Positions 25,167-36,193 of a stretch of DNA of 64,000 nucleotides are shown piece by piece. The notes under the pieces were generated by a model. That model ran no database searches. It saw only the letters and a program-made list of their open reading frames with translations, and had not been told where the DNA came from. This DNA is from Carboxylicivirga linearis. GTDB lineage: Bacteria; Bacteroidota; Bacteroidia; Bacteroidales; Marinilabiliaceae. Location: assembly GCF_018271995.1 (NCBI RefSeq), contig NZ_JAGUCO010000001.1, positions 186,001 through 250,000 on the forward strand. The letters run 5' to 3'. A program made the translations under genes and the position numbers. Within the stretch, counting starts at the first letter, position 1. The number at the start of each line of letters is the position of its first letter.

Positions 25167-25682
25167 TTAGTTAGTGGATATTCCCAATGAAATTAGTTTG
25201 TTATTTACCTTCAAACTTCTGGCAATGATATTGTCTTCATTGATTTGATAACGTAGCTTGCCATCAATTGTGGTAAAGCAAATGGCAGCTCCATCTTTGC
25301 ATAAATCTTCTTTACTACTAATCAGCAAAACGGGTTGACCATCTTGCTGAATCGCCAAACGCGACATTAAATCAGATTTGTTTGAACTTAAAAAAACAAC
25401 ATGCGAATTGGTAACATCTTTAACTTGACTAGTTTGTTTAATTACCATTGTTTTTGAGCCTACCTTTTTGACCTGAGCCAACTTCTTAAGCTCATTGGCC
25501 ATATCATTGTCTCCAATTACCGTTATTACAAACTCTTTAGATGAGATAGTATTGGGTGGCCATTCAACATTTTGCGTGAAATTGTAAAGAAAAAGAGCCT
25601 TGAACTTTGTCATTTGTCCAAAGGCTTTTCCTGATGATCCAATTAGAAGCAGGAACATCAGAATTAGAAAATTTTTGTTCAT
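25167..25682 (-). CDS. YfiR-like periplasmic protein (DUF4154), copy 2
   Basis: A 171-residue close paralogue of the protein encoded at 21982-22494. It shares MTKFKALFLYNFTQNVEWP, FVITVIGDNDMANEL, KKVGSKTMVIKQTSQ, HVVFLSSNKSDLM, LISSKEDLCKDGAAICF and KLRYQI. It has a signal peptide of about 22 residues. The gene starts the second YfiR/TonB unit. Only a handful of substitutions separate the conserved blocks of the two copies, so the duplication looks fairly recent or constrained. Confidence 0.88.
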   Translation of the reverse strand: MNKNFLILMFLLLIGSSGKAFGQMTKFKALFLYNFTQNVEWPPNTISSKEFVITVIGDNDMANELKKLAQVKKVGSKTMVIKQTSQVKDVTNSHVVFLSSNKSDLMSRLAIQQDGQPVLLISSKEDLCKDGAAICFTTIDGKLRYQINEDNIIARSLKVNNKLISLGISTN

Positions 25683-25766
25683 GTATGAGGGTTTTGAATT
25701 TTAATCCCCTCCTATACGCTGATTTATCTATAAAGTTATAAATAATTGGTCAATGAAAACGGAGTG

Positions 25767-26792
25767 CTAAAGGTTTGGAATGTTACTGGCTAATATTTCA
25801 GGAGTTAGATCTGTTAAACATTTTTTTATCTCTTTTAGTTTGCACTTAGTACTGCCATCTTTAGTGCATGGTCTGCAAGGTAAATCAACTTCCATTACTT
25901 TAATTTTATCTCCTGAAGGATAGCCAAATGCAGTTGGACCAATAATGGCCAAGCCGGGTTTTTGAAAAAGATCGGCAGCATGTAAGAAACCTGTATCGCC
26001 ACTAATAACAAATGGAGAATGCCAAATGGTACAGAAACTCTCCATTAGTGAAGTTTTTCCGGCCAAATTAATAACCCGATCGGGAGCTACAGATCTTATT
26101 TCTTCGCAAAAAGTATCGGTGGGACCACCTAAGATAACAAAATGTAGATCTGGCTTTAATTCGATAAGTTTTTGCCAATAATTAACCGGCCAGCGTTTAA
26201 GTTCCCAAGCTGCAGAAGGAACCAGTGTTATCCATTTTTGGTTGCCTGGGATTTGGTTCAAAACCAACTGCTCAATTTTACTTTGAACATTATCTGGAAA
26301 CTTCCAATTGCTGAAAGGAGTATTAATATCGTTTATATCCCATTTGCTTTGAATGGGTTTTCTAAAAGAATCTAATGCCTTAAAAGGATTGGGAAGAAGG
26401 TTAATACCAAACTTAAAAAGAAGCAAGCGTTTGAGTCTGTCTTTATGTCGGGTAACCAGCTTATTCTTTTTTAGAAGGTTGCAGATTCCAAAAGGACAAA
26501 GAACCAGTTTAAGAATATTAGAACGAATGTTGCTGTGAGCATCGTATATGAGGTCGTATTTTTCCTTCTTTAATTTTGCTCCTAACTTAAATACTCCGCT
26601 AAATCCTTCTTTACGGTCAAACTCCCAAAGTTTATCAATTCTTGGATCAATCTTCACCAACGATGCCATATCAGATCGTACAACCCAATGTATTTCTGCG
26701 TTTGGATATTTATTTCTGATACCTGTTACAACAGACATACATTGAATAATGTCGCCGATTGAGCTTAAACGTATGATAAGTATTTTGTCCAT
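25767..26792 (-). CDS. Glycosyltransferase family 9 (heptosyltransferase-like)
   Basis: A 341-residue GT-B protein opening KILIIRLSSIGDIIQCMSVV, the hallmark of ADP-heptose:LPS heptosyltransferases. The C-terminal donor-site region shows VPSAAWELKRWPVNYWQKLI and ISGDTGFLHAADLFQKPGLAIIGPT. It is expected to add a heptose or related sugar to the lipopolysaccharide core at the inner face of the inner membrane. Cysteine-rich PCRPCTKDGSTKCKLKEIKKC near the end is typical of this subgroup. It follows a strong terminator, so it is transcribed separately from atpDC. Confidence 0.92.
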   Translation of the reverse strand: MDKILIIRLSSIGDIIQCMSVVTGIRNKYPNAEIHWVVRSDMASLVKIDPRIDKLWEFDRKEGFSGVFKLGAKLKKEKYDLIYDAHSNIRSNILKLVLCPFGICNLLKKNKLVTRHKDRLKRLLLFKFGINLLPNPFKALDSFRKPIQSKWDINDINTPFSNWKFPDNVQSKIEQLVLNQIPGNQKWITLVPSAAWELKRWPVNYWQKLIELKPDLHFVILGGPTDTFCEEIRSVAPDRVINLAGKTSLMESFCTIWHSPFVISGDTGFLHAADLFQKPGLAIIGPTAFGYPSGDKIKVMEVDLPCRPCTKDGSTKCKLKEIKKCLTDLTPEILASNIPNL

Positions 26793-26815
26793 TATTGAAT
26801 TTTCATCAAAAATAG

Positions 26816-26842
26816 AAAATCCCGGATGAACTCCGGGATTTT
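26816..26842. terminator. Perfect 10-bp terminator between atpC and the GT9 gene
   Basis: AAAATCCCGG and CCGGGATTTT pair perfectly around a seven-base loop, with A and T at the ends so it can act in both directions. It ends the atpD-atpC transcript. Confidence 0.92.
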
Positions 26843-26870
26843 AATTCGTATAATGTTGTTTAATTAAATA

Positions 26871-27118
26871 CTATTCATGTATTAAAATGACCATTTTATT
26901 GTTCTTGCACTCAACAACTCCACTTTTACAATCGAAGTGCTTTTCATGACCATTTTTACCAATTACTCTAATGCTTCCTTCTGTTAATACAGATATAATG
27001 GGAGCATGGTTTTTAAGTACAGTAAACAAACCTTTTTCACCTGGAACCTGAACCAAACCAACAGGAGCATCATATACTACCTGCAAAGGGGTTATTATTT
27101 CGCAATGTAAATCGTCCA

Positions 27119-27119
<1 letters not shown>
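26871..27119 (-). CDS. atpC: F1 ATP synthase epsilon subunit (short form)
   Basis: An 82-residue protein with the epsilon N-terminal beta-sandwich: LHCEIITPLQVVYDA, VQVPGEKGLFTVLKNHAPIISVL and SGVVECKNNKMVILI. It lacks the C-terminal helical pair of most epsilon subunits, as is usual in Bacteroidota. It links the gamma stalk to the c ring at the inner face of the membrane. The ATG overlaps the atpD stop by one base (TAATG). The remaining ATP synthase genes are not adjacent. Confidence 0.93.
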
Positions 27120-28672
<1,553 letters not shown>

Positions 28673-28677
28673 TTATA

Positions 28678-29652
28678 CTATCGTGATCTTTTAATCAGTT
28701 TTACAGCAAATTCTCTTAATTCTTCCTTCATACTTTCTTTGCCATTAACTTTCTCAAGCGATGTAAGAGCCTTTTCGAAGTAATCATTCATCTTTTTCCG
28801 GGCTATTTCATCTACACCAATTTGATTGTAAATGTTTCTAACTGCCTCTATTTTTTCATCCCGATTGAATGATTTGATATTAACCCATTCTTGCAATTCT
28901 TCCATTAAAGATCCTGACGCCCTTTCTAACGCATTAATTAGCAAAAATGTTTTCTTATTTGCAACAATATCTCCACCAATTGCTTTTCCAAAAGTCTTTT
29001 CGTCTCCATATACATCTAAGAAATCATCCTGTAGCTGAAATGCCAAACCAATGTTCTCCCCAAATTCATATAGATGAGTAGCATCTTTTTCGTTGGCTTT
29101 ACCAATGATTGCGCCTGCCTTTAAACTACCAGCTAATAGTACTGCTGTTTTTAATCTTATCATATTAAGATATTCATCAACAGTAACATTTGTGCGACTT
29201 TCGAATTCCATGTCGTATTGTTGACCTTCACAAACTTCAATGGCTGTTTGACTGAAAAGATCAAGAACTGATTTAAGAACTGATTCATCTACCTTGCTGA
29301 GGTATTGGTAGGCTTTAATTAGCATGGCATCGCCAGATAAGATAGCAGTGTTCTCATCCCACTTTATGTGTACTGTGGGTTGATTACGTCGAACTTCAGC
29401 ATTGTCCATCACATCATCGTGAAGAAGGGTGAAGTTATGAAACACTTCTACTGCTAGTCCGGCAGATAATGCATTCTCAAAGTTGTCGTCAAATAAATAG
29501 CACCCGGCCAGGCACATGGTAGGACGAATGCGCTTGCCTCCCAACGACATTACGTATTCAATAGGTTGATAAAGGGCTTCAGGTTCAGTAACGAAGTTTT
29601 CCTTGTTTAAAGCAATTTCAACAACTTTTTGAAGTTCGGCTATTGTAGTCAT
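28678..29652 (-). CDS. Polyprenyl (trans-isoprenyl) diphosphate synthase
   Basis: A 324-residue class I trans-prenyltransferase. The first Asp-rich motif is LLHDDVMDNAEVRRNQPTVH (D79, D80, D83) and the second is FQLQDDFLDVYGD. GGKRIRP and the KKTFLLINAL segment bind the diphosphate. It condenses isopentenyl units to give farnesyl, geranylgeranyl or longer chains. The chain length (for example the menaquinone side chain) cannot be fixed from the motifs alone. It starts 2 bp after the MMPL exporter gene, so the two are co-transcribed. Confidence 0.92.
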   Translation of the reverse strand: MTTIAELQKVVEIALNKENFVTEPEALYQPIEYVMSLGGKRIRPTMCLAGCYLFDDNFENALSAGLAVEVFHNFTLLHDDVMDNAEVRRNQPTVHIKWDENTAILSGDAMLIKAYQYLSKVDESVLKSVLDLFSQTAIEVCEGQQYDMEFESRTNVTVDEYLNMIRLKTAVLLAGSLKAGAIIGKANEKDATHLYEFGENIGLAFQLQDDFLDVYGDEKTFGKAIGGDIVANKKTFLLINALERASGSLMEELQEWVNIKSFNRDEKIEAVRNIYNQIGVDEIARKKMNDYFEKALTSLEKVNGKESMKEELREFAVKLIKRSR

Positions 29653-29654
29653 AT

Positions 29655-32084
29655 TTATTGGTCAATGTCTTTATTCTTCAATATGGGCTTTTTCTCTTTC
29701 CTCTTTTTAATCACTAAATCTTCCAACTCAATATCTTCGTCCTCGTTGTAGATATGAAGTAAAGGTTCTTTAAAGGATTTGTTGGTTATAGCTTTTTCCA
29801 AAGTTAATAATAATGATGGTAGGAGGATAAGATTTGAAAAAAGTGCAATTAAAAGAGTTATTGCTACAAGCACTCCTAGAGCTACCGTTCCTCCAAATTG
29901 CGATACGCTAAAGATACCAAAACCAAAGAATAAAATAATGGAAGTGTAAATCATGCTTACACCCGTTTCTTTAAGCGCGAGAACAACAGCAGCTCGTATA
30001 CTCCAATTTGTTTCAGTAAGTTCCTGACGGTACTTGGCCAAATAATGAATAGTGTCGTCAACCGAAATACCAAAAGCAATACTAAACACCAATATGGTTG
30101 AAGGTTTAATAGGAATGCCAAAATATCCCATCAAGGCAGCCGTCATTATTAAAGGAAACAGGTTGGGAATTAATGAAACCAAAACCATTCTTTTGGATGA
30201 AAACATCCAGGCCATAAATGATGCAATAAGAATGACTGCTAAAAGTAAGCTGGTGAATAGATTGCGTATGAGGTAATCTGTACCTTTAAAAAATACTACG
30301 CTGGCGCCTGTTAATGAGGTAAAATAGTTTTCAGAAGGAAATACCTCGTCAATAACTTTTTGTATTTCTATATTTAACGAAGCCATCTCAGATGTGCCAA
30401 TGTCTTTCATTCGGTAGCTTAATCTGGCTCTTTGCTTTGTTGAATCCACAAAATTATTCACAATGCCTGTCTCCATTCCCTCGTTACTTTTGCTCACATA
30501 GGAAAGGATAAAGTTTCGTTCCTGATTACTAGGTATTTTGTAAAAACTTTCTTTGCCGTTAAAGAAGGCCTGACGTGAAAATTTGACTACCTCAGCTAAT
30601 GAAATGGGTTTTGAAATTTCATCTAATTTGGATAATTCATCCTGAAGTTCATCAATCTTCTTTAAGTTTTTTCGTTGTATAACACCATTTGGTTTCTTCG
30701 TGTCCACCATTATTTCTAATGGCATAAGACCATTGAAATTGTTTTCAAAAAATTGAAGGTCAACATAAAGAGGATCGTCATGAGGAATGTCATCCAGCAT
30801 ATATCCGGTTGTTTTAATACGGCTAATTCCGAAGATACCTAAAACTAACATGATGGAAGTACACCAGTAAATTAAAGAGCGGTGATTAAGAGATATACGA
30901 ACAAGATAGTTAACTACGCCACTAATTACCTGATTATCGAGGTGTTTAATGTGTCGTTCTTTGGGGCCATCTAAAAAGCTAAAAATGATAGGTATGAGTA
31001 AGATGGATAAGAAAAACACAACCAAAATATTGATGGCGGCAATCACTCCAAACTCTACTAAGATCTTACTACTTGTAAAAATAAAAGTCCCAAATCCTGA
31101 TGCTGTTGTTAAATTGGTTAAGAATGTTGCATTTCCAATTTTACGGATTACTCTTTGAAGCGCTTTTATTTTATTTTGGTGAATTCTGTACTCCTGATGG
31201 TATTTATTAAGGAGAAACACCGAGTTGGGAATACCAATAACTATAATAAGGGGTGGAATCATTCCGGTGAGAATGGTTATTTTATAACCAAATATACCTT
31301 GTATCCCCAGTGCCCAGATAACAGCTATGCCAACAACCAGCATTGAAAAGATAACCACTTTGAAGGAGCGAAAGAATAACAAAATAATGATTGCTGTTAT
31401 CCCAAGAGCCAGGAAGATAAACATATTCAGCTCTTTTTTGATCATTTCAGCAGTAATTACTCTTATAAAAGGTAATCCTGAGTAATGAAGTTCCTGCTCG
31501 TTTTGCTCAAAGTAGTTATTACCTGCTTTTTTAATATCCTCAACCAGTCTTACCCGATCTTTACTGTGCAGTATGTCGTCATCTAATGTTATGGCCATCA
31601 GATACGCATCTTTTGCTTTATTGTAAACTAGCTCATCGTAAAAAGGTAATTGATAAAATGCTTCTTTTAATGAGTCTAATTCGGTCTGAAACTGAATGTG
31701 TTCAGGGAAAATAGGTTGTATCTCAAACCTTTTCTCTTCTGTGTTCTTTTTCAGATTGTACGTTTGACCAATAGAAAATACCGAAGTAACACCGTTGATG
31801 TTTTTAATCTCATTTGCCAGTTCATTCCACTGGTTGAATTCATCTACTTCAAAAAAGTCTTTGTTCTTAACCCCTATAACAACCAGATTTCCTTCTGATC
31901 CAAAGGTCTCTATAAACGATTCGTATGCTAAATAAGTTGAGTCATCTTCTGGTAGCAAAGGTGCATACTGGTACGACATTTCAATTTTACGGGATTGAAA
32001 CCCCATAAATAAAGTCAACAGAAATAATCCTATTAATATTGCTATTCTGTTGCGTAATATAAAACGTGCAATTCTAATCCACAT
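29655..32084 (-). CDS. RND/MMPL-family membrane exporter
   Basis: An 809-residue protein with about twelve transmembrane helices in two blocks (TM1 at about 14-32, TM2-6 at about 220-375, TM7 at about 405-425 and TM8-12 at about 620-765) and two large extracytoplasmic loops. Sterol-sensing-like segments such as GMIPPLIIVIGIPNSVFLLN and SIAFGISVDDTIHYLAKYRQE carry the charged residues expected for proton coupling. Members export lipids or hydrophobic metabolites. Coupling with a polyprenyl synthase suggests a lipid cargo, but this is inference. The C-terminal tail is rich in Glu and Lys. Confidence 0.88.
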   Translation of the reverse strand: MWIRIARFILRNRIAILIGLFLLTLFMGFQSRKIEMSYQYAPLLPEDDSTYLAYESFIETFGSEGNLVVIGVKNKDFFEVDEFNQWNELANEIKNINGVTSVFSIGQTYNLKKNTEEKRFEIQPIFPEHIQFQTELDSLKEAFYQLPFYDELVYNKAKDAYLMAITLDDDILHSKDRVRLVEDIKKAGNNYFEQNEQELHYSGLPFIRVITAEMIKKELNMFIFLALGITAIIILLFFRSFKVVIFSMLVVGIAVIWALGIQGIFGYKITILTGMIPPLIIVIGIPNSVFLLNKYHQEYRIHQNKIKALQRVIRKIGNATFLTNLTTASGFGTFIFTSSKILVEFGVIAAINILVVFFLSILLIPIIFSFLDGPKERHIKHLDNQVISGVVNYLVRISLNHRSLIYWCTSIMLVLGIFGISRIKTTGYMLDDIPHDDPLYVDLQFFENNFNGLMPLEIMVDTKKPNGVIQRKNLKKIDELQDELSKLDEISKPISLAEVVKFSRQAFFNGKESFYKIPSNQERNFILSYVSKSNEGMETGIVNNFVDSTKQRARLSYRMKDIGTSEMASLNIEIQKVIDEVFPSENYFTSLTGASVVFFKGTDYLIRNLFTSLLLAVILIASFMAWMFSSKRMVLVSLIPNLFPLIMTAALMGYFGIPIKPSTILVFSIAFGISVDDTIHYLAKYRQELTETNWSIRAAVVLALKETGVSMIYTSIILFFGFGIFSVSQFGGTVALGVLVAITLLIALFSNLILLPSLLLTLEKAITNKSFKEPLLHIYNEDEDIELEDLVIKKRKEKKPILKNKDIDQ

Positions 32085-32166
32085 CTCAGTTCAATCTTCA
32101 GTCTAATTTAATCTTGCGAAAATAGGTAAAAACGTTGGATGGCCAATCAATTCTTCATTTTCTGTT

Positions 32167-33207
32167 TTAAAACGATACCTGTCCGTCAATGGCAATTAAA
32201 GCCTCTGACTGCTGCAACTCCGATTGAAGAAAAATATATTGGTTGGCACCACATTGTTGCTTAATAATCATTTCAGCATCTGCAAAATCAACCTCGTTCG
32301 GAAGGTAAATTCTAAGTAGATCAAATTTCAATTGCGAAATACCTAAACCAGTGTCTCTACTTAAAGTTTCCTTAATAAGATTAAGAATTTCTTTTATTTG
32401 CGAAATAATATTACTATTCTCATTAACCATTTTGTTAGTGCTGAATTTAGCCTGTTGCCATTCCTTAGCAATTGAAGAAGAAATACCCGGATTTGTTTTA
32501 ACCTGATGAATGGGGAATGTATCCTTTACTGCAGCACTGAATGAAAGAGTAATTCCACCATTATTGACAGTGCTTAAATTCAATGGTGGTAGGTTTTGAT
32601 TAAATAATTCAGGGTCGAGATATAGTTCTTTTATTTGTTCTACTGTTCTCCATGAGTTGCTATCATTGGATGTTTGAGTTACGAAACTTTTTTCAATCTG
32701 AGCATTTAAGAAATCAACATGACCAAAATGCATTTCCTCATGATCTAACAATTGCTCTGCAAAATCAAAGGCCATTTGAGTAGATCTTAAGAGATCATTA
32801 TCCTCATCAAAGTGAATTCCTCCGGAAAGTAATGTTTTGCTTTGTTCTTTACTACAAAGGGTATATGGAAATTTTTGAAATTCTTTGTGTTCAATTTCGC
32901 AGCTCTTATCATTACAGATAGTAAATAATAAGATGGTTCCGGAAGAAGTTAAGTTTTTGCAAGTAGTTATGTTGTATGCTGGAAGTTGTTTGCCAAATAC
33001 TTTTGACAATACTTCCTGAAGGTTACTATCGGTATTTAAAAAATCCTCCTTATTGTTTATGTCAACGAATAAATCAACTTTCGCAATTTGTTTAGTATCT
33101 ATTGTGTTGTCCTTCAAAAAGGTTGAAATGGTTTTGCTCAGAGAGTCTGTTTTTCCGATTAATACTTGTTGGGTATCTATGATTATGCTTTGAAATGATA
33201 GCTTCAT
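32167..33207 (-). CDS. RidA/chorismatase (FkbO/Hyg5)-like protein, tentative
   Basis: A 346-residue cytosolic-looking protein. The C-terminal third (about 280-346, KFDLLRIYLPNEVDFADAEM and LQSELQQSEALIAIDG) resembles the RidA-like fold ending of FkbO/Hyg5 chorismate-converting enzymes, and the total length fits that family. I could not confirm the chorismate-binding residues, so the assignment is low-confidence. It is upstream of the MMPL exporter gene (82-bp gap) on the same strand. In some Bacteroidota such proteins occur in flexirubin-type pigment clusters with MMPL exporters, but the rest of such a cluster is absent. Confidence 0.4.
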   Translation of the reverse strand: MKLSFQSIIIDTQQVLIGKTDSLSKTISTFLKDNTIDTKQIAKVDLFVDINNKEDFLNTDSNLQEVLSKVFGKQLPAYNITTCKNLTSSGTILLFTICNDKSCEIEHKEFQKFPYTLCSKEQSKTLLSGGIHFDEDNDLLRSTQMAFDFAEQLLDHEEMHFGHVDFLNAQIEKSFVTQTSNDSNSWRTVEQIKELYLDPELFNQNLPPLNLSTVNNGGITLSFSAAVKDTFPIHQVKTNPGISSSIAKEWQQAKFSTNKMVNENSNIISQIKEILNLIKETLSRDTGLGISQLKFDLLRIYLPNEVDFADAEMIIKQQCGANQYIFLQSELQQSEALIAIDGQVSF

Positions 33208-33421
33208 TATTGATAATTTTGTAATCCTTTAAAAAATAGGGTTTTCCCTTGTTTTTGGTTGCTAGGCACTTGCAAATGTAACAGAATCAATATAAAGCAA
33301 AGTTATATTGAAGGCAATCTTTCTCTTAAAAAATCAAAAATTATTGAATTTAAGGAAACTAATCTATTTCATTTGCGTACCATGGCGCATTAAGAAGTTG
33401 AATTTGAAAGGATGTATTGTT

Positions 33422-33934
33422 ATGAAAAAGATTTTGTTCTTTGTGAGCTTAATGCTATTGCCTTTAGCTGCCAACGCACAAATTGCTAAGTTTAAATCAG
33501 TTTTTACACTGAATTTTATTCGTCATATCGGGTGGCCTGAGGCTGCTAAAGAAGGCGACTTTGTAATTGGAGTTGTGAAAGATAAAGAAATTGTAAGTTG
33601 GCTTGAGAAATTATCTGAAGGGAAGAAATTCGGATTTCAGGAAGTAGTGATTAAAGAGTTTAAATCCATTGAAGAAGTGCAAAACTGCCAGGTGTTGTTT
33701 GTGTCTTCATCTATTAATTTTAACCGTCATGCTTCAGAAATTGTTAGCAAAGTAGGAGGTAAGAATACTTTAATAGTTTGTGAATCGGAAGGAGCAACGG
33801 ATAATGGGGCTATGTTTAACTTCGTTGTTCGCGAAGAAAGATTGAAGTTTGAGATTCATAAAGCCAATGCTGCTAAATTTGGTTTGCAAATAAGTTCGAA
33901 ATTGGAAGGTATGCAAGCAGCAATATCATTGTAA
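33422..33934 (+). CDS. YfiR-like periplasmic protein (DUF4154), third copy
   Basis: A 170-residue protein from the ATG at 33422 (a longer frame from 33308 has no signal peptide and is not supported). It has a signal peptide ending ANA, then QIAKFKSVFTLNFIRHIGWP, FVIGVVKDKEIVSWL, VLFVSSSINFNRH and GAMFNFVVREERLKFEI. It is clearly YfiR-like but more distant from the two copies in the TonB pairs. It precedes the chemotaxis operon by 190 bp and has no TonB receptor beside it, so its context points to signalling. Confidence 0.85.
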   Translation: MKKILFFVSLMLLPLAANAQIAKFKSVFTLNFIRHIGWPEAAKEGDFVIGVVKDKEIVSWLEKLSEGKKFGFQEVVIKEFKSIEEVQNCQVLFVSSSINFNRHASEIVSKVGGKNTLIVCESEGATDNGAMFNFVVREERLKFEIHKANAAKFGLQISSKLEGMQAAISL

Positions 33935-34035
33935 GCTGCGTTTCTTTAATATATTTATTGACGAATTGTATTTTTAATTAATTTGTGAAATTAATTTACC
34001 ATATTTAAGTTGAATTGAAATATAAGACTATTCTG

Positions 34036-34066
34036 TTTGATTAATAAGGATAGGATCTTATTTTTG
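34036..34066 (+). promoter_or_regulatory. Promoter of the chemotaxis operon
   Basis: TTTG at 34036-34039 and TATTTTTG at 34059-34066 are separated by exactly 19 bp, matching the Bacteroidota sigma-70-type consensus (TTTG-N19-21-TAnnTTTG). Transcription would start near 34073, about 50 bp before the MCP start. Confidence 0.7.
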
Positions 34067-34124
34067 CCTAGCGACACCAATTCAACAAAAATTGGAAGTC
34101 AATAGATACGAAAACTAAACTCGA

Positions 34125-35846
34125 ATGAAGAATATCAAACTAAATATTGCCCAAAAATTATTGTGGGGTTTTGGTGTCATTCTGTTACTGATTATTATAA
34201 ATGGAGTATGGACGTTTTCGACCTTAACATCCAGTAAGAATCTAAATAATAAGTTAACAGGCACTTACTCTCCTTCGTCGGAAAGTTTAAATCATTTATC
34301 AATGATGGTTACGAACTCTAAAATGTTAGTTCGTAGTTGGGTGTTTATCGACAAGCAGTCGGATACACCCGATAAAATCAGGTTAAAAGATTTACACGAG
34401 AAAGACTTTCCTGAATTACAAAAGGAAATAAAACAATATTATGCAGAATGGGAGTCTGCTGATGTTGCAGAGGCTGATAGCATATTTAATGACATCGAAT
34501 CATTATTTCAGATGCAGCAATATGTTATGACTAGCCTTAATTCTTTTGCCTCCTATGAAGATGTAATGGTTTTATTTGAAGTGGAGCCTCAAGTTCAGGA
34601 TGGAGGAGAAATAATCGTTCTCAGCGATAATATTACTGAAAGAATTGATGAGTTAGCTACTAAATATGTTACAGCTAGTGACGAAGCACTTGAAGCAACA
34701 AATAGCAGTTTTACTGTTCTTCAATGGGTTATCCTTATCATGAGTTTGTTGGTTATTTTTGGAGCCTCGCTTACCGCTTACCTACTGTATAACGCCATTG
34801 TTAGTCCTTTAAATAAAGGAGTTAATTTTGCTAAGGCTATCGGAGATGGTGATTTAACAGCTACGGTTGAAGTGCATCAGAATGATGAGATCGGAGACTT
34901 GGCAAAAGCATTGGTTGCAATGGCTGAGCAACTTAAAAGAACAGTTGTTTCAATAAAAGAAAATGCAAATGATTTGGTTACTTCAAGTACTCAACTGAAG
35001 TCCAGTTCAATGCAACTTTCGAAAGGATCGGCTGACCAGGCTGCATCTGCTGAGGAAGTATCTACCTCAATTGAAGAAATGGTGGCTAATATCGATCAAA
35101 ATACAGAGAATGCAGTAGAGACGGAAAAAATTACTGTTGAAACGGCTCAGGATGTAGGTGTTGCAGATAAATTGTCATCACAAGCTGCAAAAGTGATGAA
35201 AGATGTTTCTGAAAAGATCACAATCATTAGCGATATTGCATTTCAGACCAATATATTAGCTTTGAATGCAGCAGTGGAGGCAGCTCGTGCCGGTGAGCAT
35301 GGAAGAGGTTTCTCTGTAGTAGCCGCAGAAGTTCGAAAATTGGCTGAAAGAAGTAAGTTAGCCGCAGATGAAATTGTATCTCTTGTTAAAACCGGATTAA
35401 AAGTCTCTCAGGAAGCAGGTGCCAAATCAAAGGCATTAGTACCTGATATTGAAAAGACAACCCAGTTGATTAAAGAAATTTCAGCCGCTAGTATGGAACA
35501 AAAGACGGGGGCTGAGCAGATCAACCTTGCAATGCAGCAACTGAATATGATTACTCAGGAAAATGCTTCATCATCTGATGAATTAACGCAAAGTTCTGAT
35601 CAATTGGCAAATCTGGCTGATAGCTTACATGAAGTTGTCAACTTCTTTAAGATTGGTGATGAAAAAGAGGTGAAACCTAATTTTACTTCAGAGGAAAAGA
35701 CTGTATTGAAAGAACCAAAGAAAGAAGTTAATCAGGCTGCTCCGAAAACTGCGGATACAGAAGTGAAAAAGGAGACCACAAAAAAGGATAATCCTTTCTC
35801 AAATTTCGATAAGGATTTTGATTTAGATAATTACGAAAAGTTTTAA
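34125..35846 (+). CDS. Methyl-accepting chemotaxis protein with C-terminal docking pentapeptide
   Basis: A 573-residue transmembrane receptor. It has TM1 (about 12-32), a helical periplasmic domain (about 33-195), TM2 (about 198-222), HAMP (about 223-275) and a cytoplasmic signalling domain with the conserved tip [20 protein letters not shown] (371-390) and [18 protein letters not shown]. After a charged linker the protein ends NYEKF, which fits the x-[FWY]-x-x-[FWY] pentapeptide that tethers CheR, CheB or CheD. It is the first gene of the operon and the only MCP in view, so it presumably drives the CheA complex encoded downstream. Confidence 0.93.
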   Translation: MKNIKLNIAQKLLWGFGVILLLIIINGVWTFSTLTSSKNLNNKLTGTYSPSSESLNHLSMMVTNSKMLVRSWVFIDKQSDTPDKIRLKDLHEKDFPELQKEIKQYYAEWESADVAEADSIFNDIESLFQMQQYVMTSLNSFASYEDVMVLFEVEPQVQDGGEIIVLSDNITERIDELATKYVTASDEALEATNSSFTVLQWVILIMSLLVIFGASLTAYLLYNAIVSPLNKGVNFAKAIGDGDLTATVEVHQNDEIGDLAKALVAMAEQLKRTVVSIKENANDLVTSSTQLKSSSMQLSKGSADQAASAEEVSTSIEEMVANIDQNTENAVETEKITVETAQDVGVADKLSSQAAKVMKDVSEKITIISDIAFQTNILALNAAVEAARAGEHGRGFSVVAAEVRKLAERSKLAADEIVSLVKTGLKVSQEAGAKSKALVPDIEKTTQLIKEISAASMEQKTGAEQINLAMQQLNMITQENASSSDELTQSSDQLANLADSLHEVVNFFKIGDEKEVKPNFTSEEKTVLKEPKKEVNQAAPKTADTEVKKETTKKDNPFSNFDKDFDLDNYEKF

Positions 35847-35856
35847 GATAACGACC

Positions 35857-36168
35857 ATGGATAATCTACCGTATAACGTAATCTATGAAGAGTTGCCCGA
35901 AAAAGAGATATTACGCTTTTCAGGCCAACTTATAATAAACTATATTGAGAATATTACCGAAGCGGTTAAGAATAAAGTATCAGTATCAAAAGATCTGGAT
36001 GTTCAGATTGATAATCCTGATAGTATTGATGTTACCTTTATTCAACTACTATTGTCGATAATTAAAACCTTTGAAGCAAACGATAAAAACGTTTCAGTTA
36101 CTTCGGAGCTTAAAGATGAGTTAAAAACCTTAATCGGAAATTCCGGTTTCAGCTATGTGCTTAATTAA
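35857..36168 (+). CDS. STAS-domain protein (antagonist-like)
   Basis: A 103-residue single-domain protein resembling STAS proteins encoded in chemotaxis operons. The conserved loop reads SIDVTFIQLLLSI. D58 and T60 align with the Asp-Ser/Thr-Ser of anti-sigma-factor antagonists, so a phosphorylatable residue is retained. Such proteins are switched by phosphorylation and by SpoIIE-type phosphatases. A GAF/PAS/SpoIIE phosphatase is encoded at the far end of the cluster. It starts 10 bp after the MCP gene. Confidence 0.7.
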   Translation: MDNLPYNVIYEELPEKEILRFSGQLIINYIENITEAVKNKVSVSKDLDVQIDNPDSIDVTFIQLLLSIIKTFEANDKNVSVTSELKDELKTLIGNSGFSYVLN

Positions 36169-36193
36169 CCTAAAATAAATAGAACATTATATT

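Noticed and set aside
33308-33421. A longer start for the third YfiR-like protein
   Set aside because: It would place the clear signal peptide in the interior of the protein.
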